A stretch of DNA of 39,977 bases from Deltaproteobacteria bacterium (GTDB lineage Bacteria; Desulfobacterota; Deferrimicrobia; Deferrimicrobiales; Deferrimicrobiaceae). The DNA lies in NCBI GenBank assembly GCA_020346465.1, contig CP070783.1:1481923-1521899 (forward strand), written 5' to 3'. The position numbers were made by a program, and so were the translations under genes. This document shows, in pieces, positions 1 through 8,959 of the stretch (position 1 is its first letter; every line of letters begins with the position of its first letter). The notes beneath the pieces are model-generated. The model saw only the letters and a program-made list of their open reading frames with translations, was not told the DNA's origin and did not search any database.

Positions 1-1
1 G

Positions 2-64
2 TGCGCCCTGTCGATCCTCGCGTTCGCGCTCCTCTGGAGGAACGGACACGCGCCATCGACATAG
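2..64 (+). CDS. C-terminal end of a probable membrane protein (partial)
   Basis: Only the last 20 codons are present, ending in TAG. They read as a hydrophobic stretch (ALSILAFALLW) followed by a short polar tail, which is what the last transmembrane helix of an integral membrane protein looks like. The family cannot be named. A second frame is also open across this stretch to about base 90, so the assignment rests on hydrophobicity alone. It points the same way as the HEAT-repeat gene that follows 42 bases later. Confidence 0.35.
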   Translation, partial: CALSILAFALLWRNGHAPST

Positions 65-106
65 CGCTTGATTCTGCCCACTCCAAGTGAGATTCTTTCC
101 CGTGAA

Positions 107-2122
107 ATGGGTCAAACGCCCGAAAAGAAGGGCACGATCGGCGTCGGGACGCTGATCCTGGCGTTCGCAAAGACGTTCCACTGGGCAGGGCTCTACGGAC
201 CGGACCATCCGGTTCTCGCCAAACGCGTGGGAGAGCTGCACGCGGCCTTCCTTGCCCACCTTTCCCTCGAGCCGGAAAAACAGCTTCTCCTCGGGATCAC
301 CCGGGACAAGGTTCTCTACCGGAACGAATTCCTCGGAGAAGGGCAGGATCTCGTGGCACGCCTGGCGGAAAACCTCTATCTCCGGCAGGTGGCAACCATG
401 GCCCTCGACGATTCGGTAACCCCGGAAGGGATCGTGGCCCTCTTCCGCTTCCTCCACGGGCCGCCCGCCGGCGAGGTCCCCGTTTCTCCCGAGCAGTTCC
501 TCCGGGAGAAGGGGATCCGGGGCATCTCCCTTTCTTCCTACAACTACAAGGAGCTCCTCTCGCGCAGGCTGGTCGAGGCCGGGGGGAGCCCGGCGCAGGA
601 CACGGGCCGGGAGGAGAACCTCTGGCGCCTTCTTCTCGCTGCCGACTCCGGCACCGGCAGCGAGGAGGGGGCCGTTCTGCAAGGACTCTCGGATTCCCCG
701 GAGATCCTCCAGGCGATCGTCCGGCGCGCGCATGAGATCGGAGGAAGGGGAGCGCAGCCGGCCTCCGGGGAAGACGCCTTGTCGACGGATGTCCTGAAGA
801 AGATTTTCGGCCGGATCGGAGCATTGGTGCGGACGCTGCCGGACGACAAGAAACAGGAGATCCTCCGTTCCCTGGACGAGGGGTCCGGCCGAACGGACGC
901 GGGCGGGGATGGCCCGGAGGGACACGTCGATCTTCTCGAGGCGCGCGCGCTCACGGAAAGCTTTTCCGACGACGAGTTCCTCGATCTTCTTGCCTCTCTC
1001 CTTTCCGCGGAGGGGAAAGGAGGGGGACGGCTCCGGAACGCGTTCGGGATCATCGCGGGGGAGCGGAATCTCCGGGAGAGCCTCCTCCCGCGAGTCGGGG
1101 AACACCTGAAGGAATCCCGGCGGGTGAAGGACTACTATTCCGTCAAGACTTGGGAAACGGTGGAGAAGCTCCTCCTCTCCCGTTCGGAGGAACGATACGT
1201 CGAATCCGACCACGCCCGTTTCCTGGAGAATATCTCCGCCCTGCGCGGGCCTTACCTGGAGCGGATCGAGGAGAAATACTTCCTCCCCCCGGCGATTCTC
1301 GACACGTTCCATCCGGAGGGGATTCGAAGGAAAACCATCCTGATCCTCCTGGAATTCCTGCGGAGAGAAGAGCTGGAGAGCGAATTCCCGGACATCCTCG
1401 AGGAGATCCGGAAGACGCTGCCCAACCTCGTCTCCCGAAAGGAGATCGACCTCCTGGAGATCACCCTCCTCTCGCTGGAAGCCACCGCGGGGAGCGTCCG
1501 GGAGGAGTGGAAGCCCGCCGTGAAAGAGGTTTTTCTCGGGATCGACTTCGACCAGATCATCGACCTCGCCGTTGCCGGCGACCCCGGCAACACGGACGCG
1601 CTCCTGCGCATTCTTGCCCGGTTCGGCGAGGCCGCCGCCGAGCCGTTCCTCGACCGTCTGCTCAACGAGCCGGAGACGGCAAAACGCCGGGCACTGCTGA
1701 AGCTCGCGGGGACGCTGGGGACGGCCGCCGTGCCCGCTGTCCTGGACCGGATGGACCACCCGAAATGGTACTTTGTGCGGAACCTCTGCATCATCCTCGG
1801 CGAGATCGGCGACCGGCGCGCGGCGAACTCCCTGGTGCAGGCGGTCTCGCACACGGACCACAGGGTCCGGCGGGAGGCGATCCACGCATTGGGAAGGCTG
1901 GAGGCCTCCGAGGGGATCCCCGTCCTGGGGAGGATCCTCGTCGAGGAGAGTTTCTTCGCCCCGAAGAGGGACGACCAGCTCCGGATCGATGCCGCAAGCG
2001 CGCTGTACCGGATCGGCGGGACGGAGGCCATCGGCTATCTCCACCAGGCGAAAGGATCCAGGCGCAAGGCCATCCGTTCCCACTGCACGGAACTGCTCCA
2101 CAGCCTGCAGGAGGCCCGATGA
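107..2122 (+). CDS. HEAT-repeat protein with an uncharacterised N-terminal domain
   Basis: About 671 aa, soluble, no signal peptide or membrane segment. The C-terminal 190 residues form HEAT/PBS-lyase-like helical repeats (stretches such as VRREAIHALGRL and LRIDAASALYRIGG), a scaffold for protein contacts. The N-terminal ~110 residues form a separate domain with a pattern (…YGPDHPVL…, LLLGITRDKVLY) that resembles the N-terminus of the next gene's product. The middle is Glu/Leu-rich helix. I chose ATG at 107; a TTG at 68 in the same frame would add 13 residues, and neither has a strong ribosome-binding site. The stop overlaps the next ATG by 4 bases (ATGA), so the two are probably translated together and work together, perhaps as a regulatory scaffold and a signalling protein. 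No enzymatic motif is visible. Confidence 0.75.
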   Translation: MGQTPEKKGTIGVGTLILAFAKTFHWAGLYGPDHPVLAKRVGELHAAFLAHLSLEPEKQLLLGITRDKVLYRNEFLGEGQDLVARLAENLYLRQVATMALDDSVTPEGIVALFRFLHGPPAGEVPVSPEQFLREKGIRGISLSSYNYKELLSRRLVEAGGSPAQDTGREENLWRLLLAADSGTGSEEGAVLQGLSDSPEILQAIVRRAHEIGGRGAQPASGEDALSTDVLKKIFGRIGALVRTLPDDKKQEILRSLDEGSGRTDAGGDGPEGHVDLLEARALTESFSDDEFLDLLASLLSAEGKGGGRLRNAFGIIAGERNLRESLLPRVGEHLKESRRVKDYYSVKTWETVEKLLLSRSEERYVESDHARFLENISALRGPYLERIEEKYFLPPAILDTFHPEGIRRKTILILLEFLRREELESEFPDILEEIRKTLPNLVSRKEIDLLEITLLSLEATAGSVREEWKPAVKEVFLGIDFDQIIDLAVAGDPGNTDALLRILARFGEAAAEPFLDRLLNEPETAKRRALLKLAGTLGTAAVPAVLDRMDHPKWYFVRNLCIILGEIGDRRAANSLVQAVSHTDHRVRREAIHALGRLEASEGIPVLGRILVEESFFAPKRDDQLRIDAASALYRIGGTEAIGYLHQAKGSRRKAIRSHCTELLHSLQEAR

Positions 2123-3258
2123 AGGACCGGCAGGAACTGTTCGGCGTGATCCAGGACCTCGCCCAGGCGATCCAGGCGGCGGCGATCTACCCCGCGCACC
2201 ACCAGCGGGTCCAGCAACTGCTCACGCGCCTCCACAGCCGGATCGGGCGCGTGTCGGCGGCCGTCGGCACGATCCACATCGGCATCATCGGCGACCATTT
2301 CATCATCGACGAGTTCCCCTTCCTCGAGATGAATCCCGCCATGGGGAAACTCCTGCGGGACATCCGGGAAAAGGGGATCGAAAAACTCTCTCTCCGGGAG
2401 GGATTGACCTACGGCGAGCTCAAGCGCTTCGTCTTCTTCCTCGCAACCGGCAAGGAAGAGGCATCGGGGGCAAAGTGGGAGCGCATCTCGTACGGCAACA
2501 TCCAGACCATCGGGAAAGCGGAAGCCCTCCCGGAAGGGTTCGAGAGGTCGCTCCCCCGCTCCGGTCTTCTGTTCGGAGTGACCGACACCCTCAAGACGCT
2601 TCTGCATTCGCTGGCGGGGGGGGAAGGCGGCAAATCGATTTCGGAGGCGAGGGACATCGTGGCCAGCTTGATGCAGGGGATCCGCCAGGATGCGTTCCTC
2701 ATCCACCGGCTCATGCAGCTCCAGTCCCACGACGACTACACGGTGACGCACTCGCTCAACGTCTGCGCGCTGGTCGTGGGGCAGGCAAGGATGCTCGGGA
2801 TCCCGGAGGAGAAGATCCAGGAGATCGGGGTCGCCGCCATGCTGCACGACATCGGGAAGGAGATGGTCCCTGCGGAGATCCTGCAGAAGCCCGGGAAGAT
2901 CACCGCATCGGAGTTCGCCCGGATGGCGGAACACCCCGTCCTCGGGGCGAACGCGCTGCGGAAGCTCGACCACGGCTCCGATCTCCCGATGATCGTCTGC
3001 TTCGAGCACCACATCCGGTACGACCGCTCGGGGTATCCCAGGACATCGTCGCGGGAGCCGCTCCACCCGGTCTCCTACATGACGCAGATCGCGGACGTCT
3101 TCGACGCCCTTCGCACCTACCGCCCCTACCGGAAGACGCTGGACATGAAAACGGCGCTGTCGATCATGGACCGCGGAAGAGGAACGGAGTTCGAGCCGAC
3201 CTACTACGACAACTTCCTCCGCATGCTGTTCGCGGATCAGGCGGGCGCGGGGGCGTAG
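2119..3258 (+). CDS. HD-GYP domain protein (probable cyclic-di-nucleotide phosphodiesterase)
   Basis: 379 aa. Residues ~1-120 are an N-terminal domain similar in pattern to that of the upstream HEAT protein. Residues ~200-370 are an HD-GYP domain: HDIGK (His243-Asp244), an EHH pair (His297, His298) and GYP (305-307). HD-GYP proteins hydrolyse cyclic di-GMP or related dinucleotides at a di- or tri-iron centre. The usual HHxxxDGxGYP motif here reads HHIRYDRSGYP, so the first Gly is Arg303; metal ligands are kept and activity is still likely. There is no receiver domain, so input probably comes through the N-terminal domain or the HEAT partner. The gene starts inside the upstream stop and its 3' end overlaps the convergent flavoenzyme gene by 22 bases. 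Confidence 0.88.
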   Translation: MKDRQELFGVIQDLAQAIQAAAIYPAHHQRVQQLLTRLHSRIGRVSAAVGTIHIGIIGDHFIIDEFPFLEMNPAMGKLLRDIREKGIEKLSLREGLTYGELKRFVFFLATGKEEASGAKWERISYGNIQTIGKAEALPEGFERSLPRSGLLFGVTDTLKTLLHSLAGGEGGKSISEARDIVASLMQGIRQDAFLIHRLMQLQSHDDYTVTHSLNVCALVVGQARMLGIPEEKIQEIGVAAMLHDIGKEMVPAEILQKPGKITASEFARMAEHPVLGANALRKLDHGSDLPMIVCFEHHIRYDRSGYPRTSSREPLHPVSYMTQIADVFDALRTYRPYRKTLDMKTALSIMDRGRGTEFEPTYYDNFLRMLFADQAGAGA

Positions 3259-4208
3259 ACGCTCTCGGCCTCGGCGACGAGGCGGTCGATCAGCTCCCGG
3301 ACCGTGAGGATGTCCTTGATCTTCCAGACGTTCTCCCCGGCGAACACGAGCCCGTTCTCCGTGTCCCCTTCCCGGGACATGTCCAGCCGGTCGATGATGC
3401 AGAACGAATGGTCGCAGCTCTTCAGGCAGCCCCGCTTGCACTCGCCGTCGTAGACGCTCTCCCCCCCGAGCAGCCGGTTCAGGAACCGGTTCCGGATGGC
3501 CCGGCCGGGCAGCCCCACGGGGGAGTGCATCAGGGAGATGTCCTCCTTCTTCGCGTTCAGGTAGGCATTCTTGTAGGAGTCCGGGACGTCGCACTCCCTG
3601 GTCAGAACGAACCGCGTCGCCATCTGGACGCCGTCCGCCCCGAACCGCCCCAGCATCTCGGCAATCTCGTAGCCGTCCGTGATCCCGCCCGCGGCGATGA
3701 GGGGAACCTTCTTCACGACCTTCCGGATTTCCGGGAAGAGCTCGCGCAGCGGCCTGTCGGTCCCGAGGTGCCCCCCCGCCTCCTTCGCCTCCACCACGAT
3801 GGCGTCCGCCCCGCACCGCTCGGCAAGCTTGCCGAATTCCGGCGTGGAAACGATGGAGACGATCGGGACGTTGTGGTCCCTGCCGACCTTGAAGATGTCC
3901 CGGGAGAAGCCGGCCCCGGTGACGATCATGTCCACCCCCGCCTCGATCGACGCCATCACGACTTCCATGAACTGGCGGACGGCGAACATGATGTTGACGG
4001 CGATGATCCCCCTGGTCATCTGCTTCGCCCGGCGGATGTCCTCTTTGAGCTCCTCGATCGGGATCCCCGATCCCCCGATCGTCCCGATGCCGCCGCACTC
4101 GGCCACCGCCGAAGCGAGCGACGAGGTCGATATGCGCACGGACATCCCCCCCTGGATGACCGGGAGCCGAGAGGTAAGATGGCCGATCGTCAGTTCCGGA
4201 AGTTTCAC
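3237..4208 (-). CDS. Nitronate monooxygenase / 2-nitropropane dioxygenase family flavoprotein
   Basis: 323 aa, usual length for the family. This is an FMN-binding TIM barrel: the N-terminus has PVIQGGMSVRIS, then GGIGTIGGSG, VTGAGFS, EAKEAGGHLGTDR and IAAGGITDGYEIAEML, and these glycine-rich loops bind the FMN phosphate. Family members oxidise nitronates, or act as FabK enoyl-ACP reductases or other NAD(P)H-flavin oxidoreductases; I cannot separate these here. The C-terminal region carries a Cys cluster (CKRGC, SCDHSFC) common in the clostridial/deltaproteobacterial subgroup. The start is GTG at 4208 behind a G-rich stretch, sharing 4 bases with the stop of the truncated glycosyltransferase ORF upstream. 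The 3' end overlaps the HD-GYP gene. Confidence 0.85.
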   Translation of the reverse strand: MKLPELTIGHLTSRLPVIQGGMSVRISTSSLASAVAECGGIGTIGGSGIPIEELKEDIRRAKQMTRGIIAVNIMFAVRQFMEVVMASIEAGVDMIVTGAGFSRDIFKVGRDHNVPIVSIVSTPEFGKLAERCGADAIVVEAKEAGGHLGTDRPLRELFPEIRKVVKKVPLIAAGGITDGYEIAEMLGRFGADGVQMATRFVLTRECDVPDSYKNAYLNAKKEDISLMHSPVGLPGRAIRNRFLNRLLGGESVYDGECKRGCLKSCDHSFCIIDRLDMSREGDTENGLVFAGENVWKIKDILTVRELIDRLVAEAESVYAPAPA

Positions 4209-4576
4209 CTGTCCCCCCCCATGTACTTGAGCATTCTAACGGGAATGATCCTCCTTTGTAAATTCCCCGGATGCAAATTCAGACCGCGCAGGGGTCCGCC
4301 CGCCACCGAGACGGCGGCGGTGAACCCTCTTGCCCCGACCTCGGTCTCCCCGACCATCCGCAGGGACGCCGCGGTTCCCCAGTAGTAGAGCGGGGGCTTC
4401 TCCAGGTAGGCAACGCCGTTCAGGCGCGGGGTCACGAAGTCCCCGGAGGCGAGCATCTCCCGGGGGATCTCCGCGTACCTTCCCTCGTCCGGCTCGAGGA
4501 GGGGGACAGTGCCGAGCGCCGAGCAATAGAGCAGCCCCACGGCGAGGAAAAACAGAAAGAGCGTCCGTTTTCTCAC
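4205..4576 (-). pseudogene. Truncated PMT/ArnT-family glycosyltransferase (N-terminal remnant)
   Basis: The first ~94 residues match the start of a PMT-family (ArnT-like) lipid-linked sugar transferase: a first membrane helix, then the family signature PDEGRYAEIPREML, a LNGVAYLEKPPLYYWG segment and the start of helix two. Full-length members have about 450-600 residues and a dozen membrane helices. Here the homology stops after AAVSVAGG and about 29 unrelated residues run to a stop. The acidic DE pair that binds the sugar-phosphate lipid is present, but a one-helix fragment should not be active. The start is GTG at 4576 with GGGGAGGGGG a few bases upstream and a TATAAT further up, so it may still be expressed, possibly now serving as leader for the flavoprotein gene, which it overlaps. 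Confidence 0.7.
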
Positions 4577-4600
4577 GCGCGGCCCCCTCCCCGGGATTAT

Positions 4601-4645
4601 TGAATGCGAATTATATCACCGGGGTCGGACGCTGGTATAATACCG
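4601..4645. promoter_or_regulatory. Divergent promoter region with two TATAAT boxes
   Basis: A perfect TATAAT lies on the plus strand at 4636-4641, leading to the PPC-domain gene, and another on the minus strand at 4610-4615, leading to the glycosyltransferase remnant and flavoprotein. Neither has a convincing -35 at normal spacing. This is the AT-rich spot in a GC-rich background. Confidence 0.4.
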
Positions 4646-4713
4646 CCAGCCTCGGATCGACAAAACGAAAGAGGAAAGGGGGAAGACCACGCTGCGATCC
4701 TCCCTGGTGCGCG

Positions 4714-5151
4714 ATGCGATATAAAGCGGGAACGGTCGGAAGGGTCCTCCTCGCCCGGTTCGACCACGGGGAGCAGGTCGTGCCGGCCCTCCAGGATCTT
4801 TGCGCGAAGGAAGGGATCTCTTCGGGGTGGTTCTTCCTGTTCGGGGCGATCCAGGGCGGGAGGCTGGTGGCCGGCCCCCGGGAAGCCTCCCTTCCGCCGG
4901 ACCCGGTCTGGCGGGAGTTCGCGGATCCGTTCGAAATCGTGGGGATGGGGAGCATCGCCTCCGGCAGCGGTCCCCCCTCGATCCACCTGCACTCCTCCCT
5001 CGGACGAGGGACGGAGGTCATGACCGGCTGCATCCGGAGGGAAGGAGAGGTGTTCATCGTCATCGAGGCGATGATCCTCGAGATTCTGGGCGTCCGCGCC
5101 ACGAGATCCCCGGACGAGCGGTCCGGTCTGGAGCTGTTGACCGTTGGGTGA
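4714..5151 (+). CDS. PPC/DUF296 domain protein
   Basis: 145 aa, a single PPC (plants and prokaryotes conserved, DUF296) domain, the usual size for a stand-alone bacterial member. Visible family features are the opening FDHGEQVVPALQDLC, GWFFLFGAIQGG, the SIHLHSSLGRG segment with its clustered histidines, and GEVFIVIEAMILEI near the end. In plants the domain is fused to AT-hook DNA-binding motifs; the bacterial proteins form trimers of unknown function, and no DNA-binding motif is present here. ATG 4714 is the first usable in-frame start and has no clear ribosome-binding site. The stop overlaps the next gene by 8 bases, so the two are probably co-translated. Confidence 0.8.
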   Translation: MRYKAGTVGRVLLARFDHGEQVVPALQDLCAKEGISSGWFFLFGAIQGGRLVAGPREASLPPDPVWREFADPFEIVGMGSIASGSGPPSIHLHSSLGRGTEVMTGCIRREGEVFIVIEAMILEILGVRATRSPDERSGLELLTVG

Positions 5152-5980
5152 CGCATTCGCCGTCCGGCCCCTGCGAAGCGGCAGTTCCGGGAACCTCATG
5201 CTCGTCGAGCACAGGGGTACGGTTCTCCTGGTCGATGCCGGGCTGCCTTCCCAGCGGGGACTCGTCGAGGCGCTGCGCGAGGCGGGGTACACCTGGGAAG
5301 ACATCGACGCCGTGCTGGTCTCCCACCTCCACGGGGACCATATCCACCCCTCCGCCGTCGCCTGCTGCGCCCGCCACGAGGTGCCGATCCTCCTGCACGA
5401 AAAGAATGTCCGTCCGTTTTCCCGCCGCATCCTGTCCCGGTCCCCCCTTTCGGGGCCGGTGTGCACCTTCGACGGGAGGGAGTTCTCCGTCGGCGCCATC
5501 GGCGTCCGCCCCTTTCCCGTGCCCCACGACGCCGAGGGGGTGACCTGCGGATTCCTCCTCTCCGGCCGGACGGCGGACCGGGAGATCCGCGTCGCCGTCG
5601 CCACCGACCTGGGAAACGGCGGGAACGGCCTCTTCGAGGAGTTCGTCGACAGCGACCTCATCCTGATCGAGTCGAACTACGACGCGGAAATGCTCGCGGC
5701 AAGCCCCCGCCAGGACCGCACGAGGGTCGACTCCGAAGTCGGACACCTGTCCAACGAGCAGGCGGGAAGGTTTCTCGCCCGCGTGATGCTCGAGAGCCGG
5801 ACCCTGCCGCAGGCGGTCGTCCTCTGCCACCTGAGCGCGGACCACAACACCCCGGCGAAAGCGGTCGGGACGGTCCGGGAGTTCCTCGCCCGCTACGGGT
5901 TCGGCCACGTTCCCGTCCACGCCGCCCGCCGGCACGGACCCTCGCCCCGGTTCTCCGCTGTGGCCAGGACCGGACGATGA
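5144..5980 (+). CDS. Metallo-beta-lactamase-fold hydrolase, YycJ/WalJ-like
   Basis: 278 aa. It has the metal-binding HxHxDH motif as SHLHGDHIHP (His61, His63, Asp65, His66), the earlier SGSSGNLML and VDAGLP segments, ATDLG in the middle, ESNYD, and the GHLSNEQA and CHLSADHN motifs near the C-terminus. That pattern matches the YycJ/WalJ branch, putative exonuclease-type di-metal hydrolases often near cell-envelope or replication genes. The substrate is not known from sequence. The start is TTG at 5144, inside the end of the PPC gene, with GGAG about ten bases upstream. Later ATG codons would delete conserved N-terminal strands. Confidence 0.83.
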   Translation: MGDAFAVRPLRSGSSGNLMLVEHRGTVLLVDAGLPSQRGLVEALREAGYTWEDIDAVLVSHLHGDHIHPSAVACCARHEVPILLHEKNVRPFSRRILSRSPLSGPVCTFDGREFSVGAIGVRPFPVPHDAEGVTCGFLLSGRTADREIRVAVATDLGNGGNGLFEEFVDSDLILIESNYDAEMLAASPRQDRTRVDSEVGHLSNEQAGRFLARVMLESRTLPQAVVLCHLSADHNTPAKAVGTVREFLARYGFGHVPVHAARRHGPSPRFSAVARTGR

Positions 5981-5989
5981 ATATATACT
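5961..5989 (+). promoter_or_regulatory. Candidate sigma-70 promoter for the glycine-zipper lipoprotein gene
   Basis: TGGCCA (5961-5966), a 17-base spacer, then TATACT (5984-5989). The -10 is strong and the -35 matches four of six positions. It overlaps the end of the hydrolase gene and would give a leader of about 30 bases before ATG 6028. Confidence 0.4.
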
Positions 5990-6027
5990 CGGGGAGAAAC
6001 GTCCGATGGACAGCTAGGAGGATCCCC

Positions 6028-6645
6028 ATGAGGAAGTTCCTCTGCCTCTGCGTCGCCCTGGCGTTCCTGTCGGCGCTCTTTCCGGGGTGCGCCGGCATGG
6101 AGCAGACGGTGCGCGACAATCCGAAGACGACCATCGGGGCCGGCACCGGCGTCCTGGGGGGCGCCGTCGTCGGGGGGCTCCTCGGGGGGAAACGGGGCGC
6201 GCTGATCGGGGGACTCCTCGGGGGGCTGGCCGGAGGCGCGGTCGGGCACTACCTCGACCAGCAGGAGAAGGACCGGGCGCAGACCAGCAGGGAATATGAC
6301 TATTCGCCCTCGCAGGGTACCCGGCTCAGGATCGAAGCGGTCCAGGCAAACCCCGAATCCGTCTCCCCGGGGGAAACGGTCAACATCAACCTGACCTACG
6401 CCGTCCTCACCCCCACCGCCGACACGCAGGTCCTCGTCCGGGAGACCCGGGAGATCCTGCTGAACGACGGCCAGGTCGGAAAGACCTCGATCGACATCTC
6501 CCGCGAGGGGGGAACCTGGAAGAGCACGGTCCCGATTACCCTCCCGGCCAACGCGGCCCCGGGGAATTACCGCGTCATCGCCTCGATCGAAACCCGCAGC
6601 GCAGGCACGGACCGCCGGGAAACCTCCTTCCGGGTCGTCCCGTAG
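6028..6645 (+). CDS. Glycine-zipper lipoprotein
   Basis: 205 aa. A lipoprotein signal ends at LFPGC with the acylated Cys21. Residues ~37-75 are a glycine-zipper helix pair ([28 protein letters not shown]), as in the 17-kDa antigen/SlyB/YMGG families, which packs against membranes. After a short charged linker, the C-terminal ~110 residues look like an all-beta domain ([16 protein letters not shown] … [12 protein letters not shown]) of Ig or CARDB type. It probably sits in the outer membrane, facing the periplasm. AGGAGG at 6016-6021 lies six bases before ATG 6028 and fixes the start. It may have its own promoter and may contribute to envelope integrity; no specific role can be assigned. Confidence 0.8.
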   Translation: MRKFLCLCVALAFLSALFPGCAGMEQTVRDNPKTTIGAGTGVLGGAVVGGLLGGKRGALIGGLLGGLAGGAVGHYLDQQEKDRAQTSREYDYSPSQGTRLRIEAVQANPESVSPGETVNINLTYAVLTPTADTQVLVRETREILLNDGQVGKTSIDISREGGTWKSTVPITLPANAAPGNYRVIASIETRSAGTDRRETSFRVVP

Positions 6646-6706
6646 AACCCGATCCGATCCCCGCCTTCTCCCCGCCGTTTCCGGAGAGGAATCCTTTTCC
6701 GATACA

Positions 6707-8959
6707 ATGGACGGCATGACGGGAACCGTTCCCATGCAGGAGATCGCGCGCCTCGTGGAGGCGCGTCACTGGGACCCCTTCTCGGTCCTCGGCCCGCACG
6801 TCGTCCCGCTGCGGACGGGGAAGGCGGTCGCCATCCGGGCGATCCTGCCGGACGCCGCCCGCGCGTCCGTGGTCACACTCCGCGACGGAGAGGAGGTCCG
6901 CGCGGAGATGGAACGGCTCCATCCCGACGGCCTCTTCGAGGCGGTCTTCGCCGACAGGGACGAGGCGTTCCCGTACCGGATCGAGATCGAGAACGACGAG
7001 GGCCATCGCTGGCGGCAGGAGGACCCGTACGCGTTCGGCTGCGTCCTCTCCGACTTCGACATCCACCTGCTCGGCGAGGGGACCCACCTCGAGCTGTACC
7101 GGAAGCTGGGGAGCCACCTGGTCGAGATCGGGGGGGTGCAAGGCGCCGCCTTTGCCGTGTGGGCCCCCAACGCGGAACGCGTCTCCGTGGTGGGGGACTT
7201 CAACCGGTGGGACGGCCGCCGGCATCCGATGCGCAACCGGGGAGAGTGCGGCATCTGGGAGATCTTCCTCCCGGGACTGTGCGAGGGGGAGATCTACAAA
7301 TACGAGATCCGCTCCCGGGATTCGGGGGCCCTGCTCCTCAAGGCCGACCCCCACGCCTTCCGGTACGAGCACCCCCCCCGGACGGGCTCGATCGTCTGTG
7401 CCATCGACGGGTACTCCTGGGGGGACGACGAGTGGATGGCCCGGAGGCGGGCGGGGAATCTGCTCGAGGAACCCGTCGCCGTCTACGAGGTCCACCTCGG
7501 GTCGTGGAAGCGGAAGGAGGGGGAGCGGCCCGGCTACCTGTCGTACCGGGAGCTGGCGGACGAACTCGTCCCCTACGTCCGGGAGATGGGGTATACCCAC
7601 ATCGAGCTTCTTCCCGTTTCCGAACACCCGTTCGACGGCTCCTGGGGGTACCAGTCGCTCGGGTATTTCGCCCCCACCTCCCGCCACGGCCATCCGAAAG
7701 ACTTCATGGCCTTCGTCGACCGGTGCCACCGGGAAGGGATCGGGGTCCTGCTCGACTGGGTTCCCGCCCACTTCCCGAAGGACGCCCACGGCCTCGCCGC
7801 GTTCGACGGGACACACCTGTACGAGCACGCCGACGCCCGGATGGGGGAGCACCGGGACTGGGGGACGCTGATCTTCAACTACGGCCGCCGGGAGGTGGCC
7901 AACTTCCTCCTCTCGAGCGCCCTGTTCTGGCTCGAGAAGTACCACATCGACGGCCTGCGGGTGGACGCGGTGGCCTCCATGCTCTACCTCGACTACTCGA
8001 GAAACCACGGGGAATGGATCCCGAACCAGTTCGGCGGGAACGAGAACCTGGAGGCGATCGCTTTTCTGCGACGGATGAACGAGATCGTGCACGACCGGTA
8101 CCCGGGCGCGGTGACGGTGGCGGAGGAGTCGACCGCCTGGCCGGCCGTCTCCCGCCCGGTCTACCTGGGGGGCCTGGGGTTCACCCTCAAGTGGAACATG
8201 GGGTGGATGCACGACATGCTCGAATTCATCGGGAAGACCCCGATCCACCGGAAATACCACTTCGGAACGCTCACGTTCGCGCTCCTGTACGCCTTCCACG
8301 AGAATTTCGTCCTTCCCTTCTCCCACGATGAAGTCGTCCACATGAAACGCGCGATGCTGGACAAGATGCCGGACGCCGATCTCTGGGAGAAGTTCGCGAA
8401 CCTGCGGCTCCTGTACGCCTACATGTACGGCCACCCCGGGAAGAAGCTCCTCTTCATGGGGGGAGAGATCGGCCAGTGGGAGGAGTGGGACCACGACCGC
8501 TCCCTGCAGTGGGGCCTTCTCCGGTGGGACTCCCACCGGGGAGTGCAGCGGTTTCTCCAGGACCTGAACGGGCTCTACCGGACCTGCCCTCCCCTCCACG
8601 AGACCGATTTCCGCCCGGAAGGGTTCGAGTGGATCGATTTCCGGGACGTGGACAGCAGCGTCGTCTCCTTCCTGCGCCGGGGGAAGGACCCTTCCGATGT
8701 CCTGGTCTGCGTCTTCAACTTCACCCCCGTGGTCCGGGAGGGGTACCGGATCGGCGTGCCCGCTCCCGGCTTCTACCGGGAGGTGATCAACAGCGACGGC
8801 GCCGCATACGGCGGCAGCAACGTGGACAGCGGAGGAGGGGTCGAGGCGGAAGCCCTCCCGTGGATGGGCCGCCCCTTCTCGGTCTCCCTCACGCTCCCCC
8901 CGCTGGGAGCCCTGTTCCTCTGGCCCGGCAAAGAGTTGCCCTTCCGACCGTCCCGATGA
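6707..8959 (+). CDS. glgB: 1,4-alpha-glucan (glycogen) branching enzyme
   Basis: 750 aa, close to E. coli GlgB. It cuts alpha-1,4 glucan chains and rejoins them as alpha-1,6 branches in glycogen synthesis. An N-terminal domain is followed by a CBM48 domain ([18 protein letters not shown], ~150-230) and a GH13 barrel. Catalytic residues are visible: nucleophile Asp420 in [10 protein letters not shown], acid/base Glu473 in VAEEST, and Asp541 in FSHDEVVH; a C-terminal beta domain follows. ATG 6707 is used, but its only purine-rich site is ~16 bases away and a TACAAT -10-like sequence overlaps it, so translation from ATG 6719 or 6734 is possible. The stop shares ATGA with the next gene. No glgA or glgC is in the window. 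Confidence 0.96.
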   Translation: MDGMTGTVPMQEIARLVEARHWDPFSVLGPHVVPLRTGKAVAIRAILPDAARASVVTLRDGEEVRAEMERLHPDGLFEAVFADRDEAFPYRIEIENDEGHRWRQEDPYAFGCVLSDFDIHLLGEGTHLELYRKLGSHLVEIGGVQGAAFAVWAPNAERVSVVGDFNRWDGRRHPMRNRGECGIWEIFLPGLCEGEIYKYEIRSRDSGALLLKADPHAFRYEHPPRTGSIVCAIDGYSWGDDEWMARRRAGNLLEEPVAVYEVHLGSWKRKEGERPGYLSYRELADELVPYVREMGYTHIELLPVSEHPFDGSWGYQSLGYFAPTSRHGHPKDFMAFVDRCHREGIGVLLDWVPAHFPKDAHGLAAFDGTHLYEHADARMGEHRDWGTLIFNYGRREVANFLLSSALFWLEKYHIDGLRVDAVASMLYLDYSRNHGEWIPNQFGGNENLEAIAFLRRMNEIVHDRYPGAVTVAEESTAWPAVSRPVYLGGLGFTLKWNMGWMHDMLEFIGKTPIHRKYHFGTLTFALLYAFHENFVLPFSHDEVVHMKRAMLDKMPDADLWEKFANLRLLYAYMYGHPGKKLLFMGGEIGQWEEWDHDRSLQWGLLRWDSHRGVQRFLQDLNGLYRTCPPLHETDFRPEGFEWIDFRDVDSSVVSFLRRGKDPSDVLVCVFNFTPVVREGYRIGVPAPGFYREVINSDGAAYGGSNVDSGGGVEAEALPWMGRPFSVSLTLPPLGALFLWPGKELPFRPSR

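Noticed and set aside
1-90. Alternative open frame from base 1 to a TGA at 88-90
   Set aside because: The product is charged and without pattern; the other frame, ending at base 64, has the hydrophobic composition of a membrane helix.
1773-4385. 870-codon plus-strand frame over the HD-GYP and flavoprotein genes
   Set aside because: Low-complexity Arg/Pro/Asp-rich product, and it conflicts with two well supported genes on both strands.
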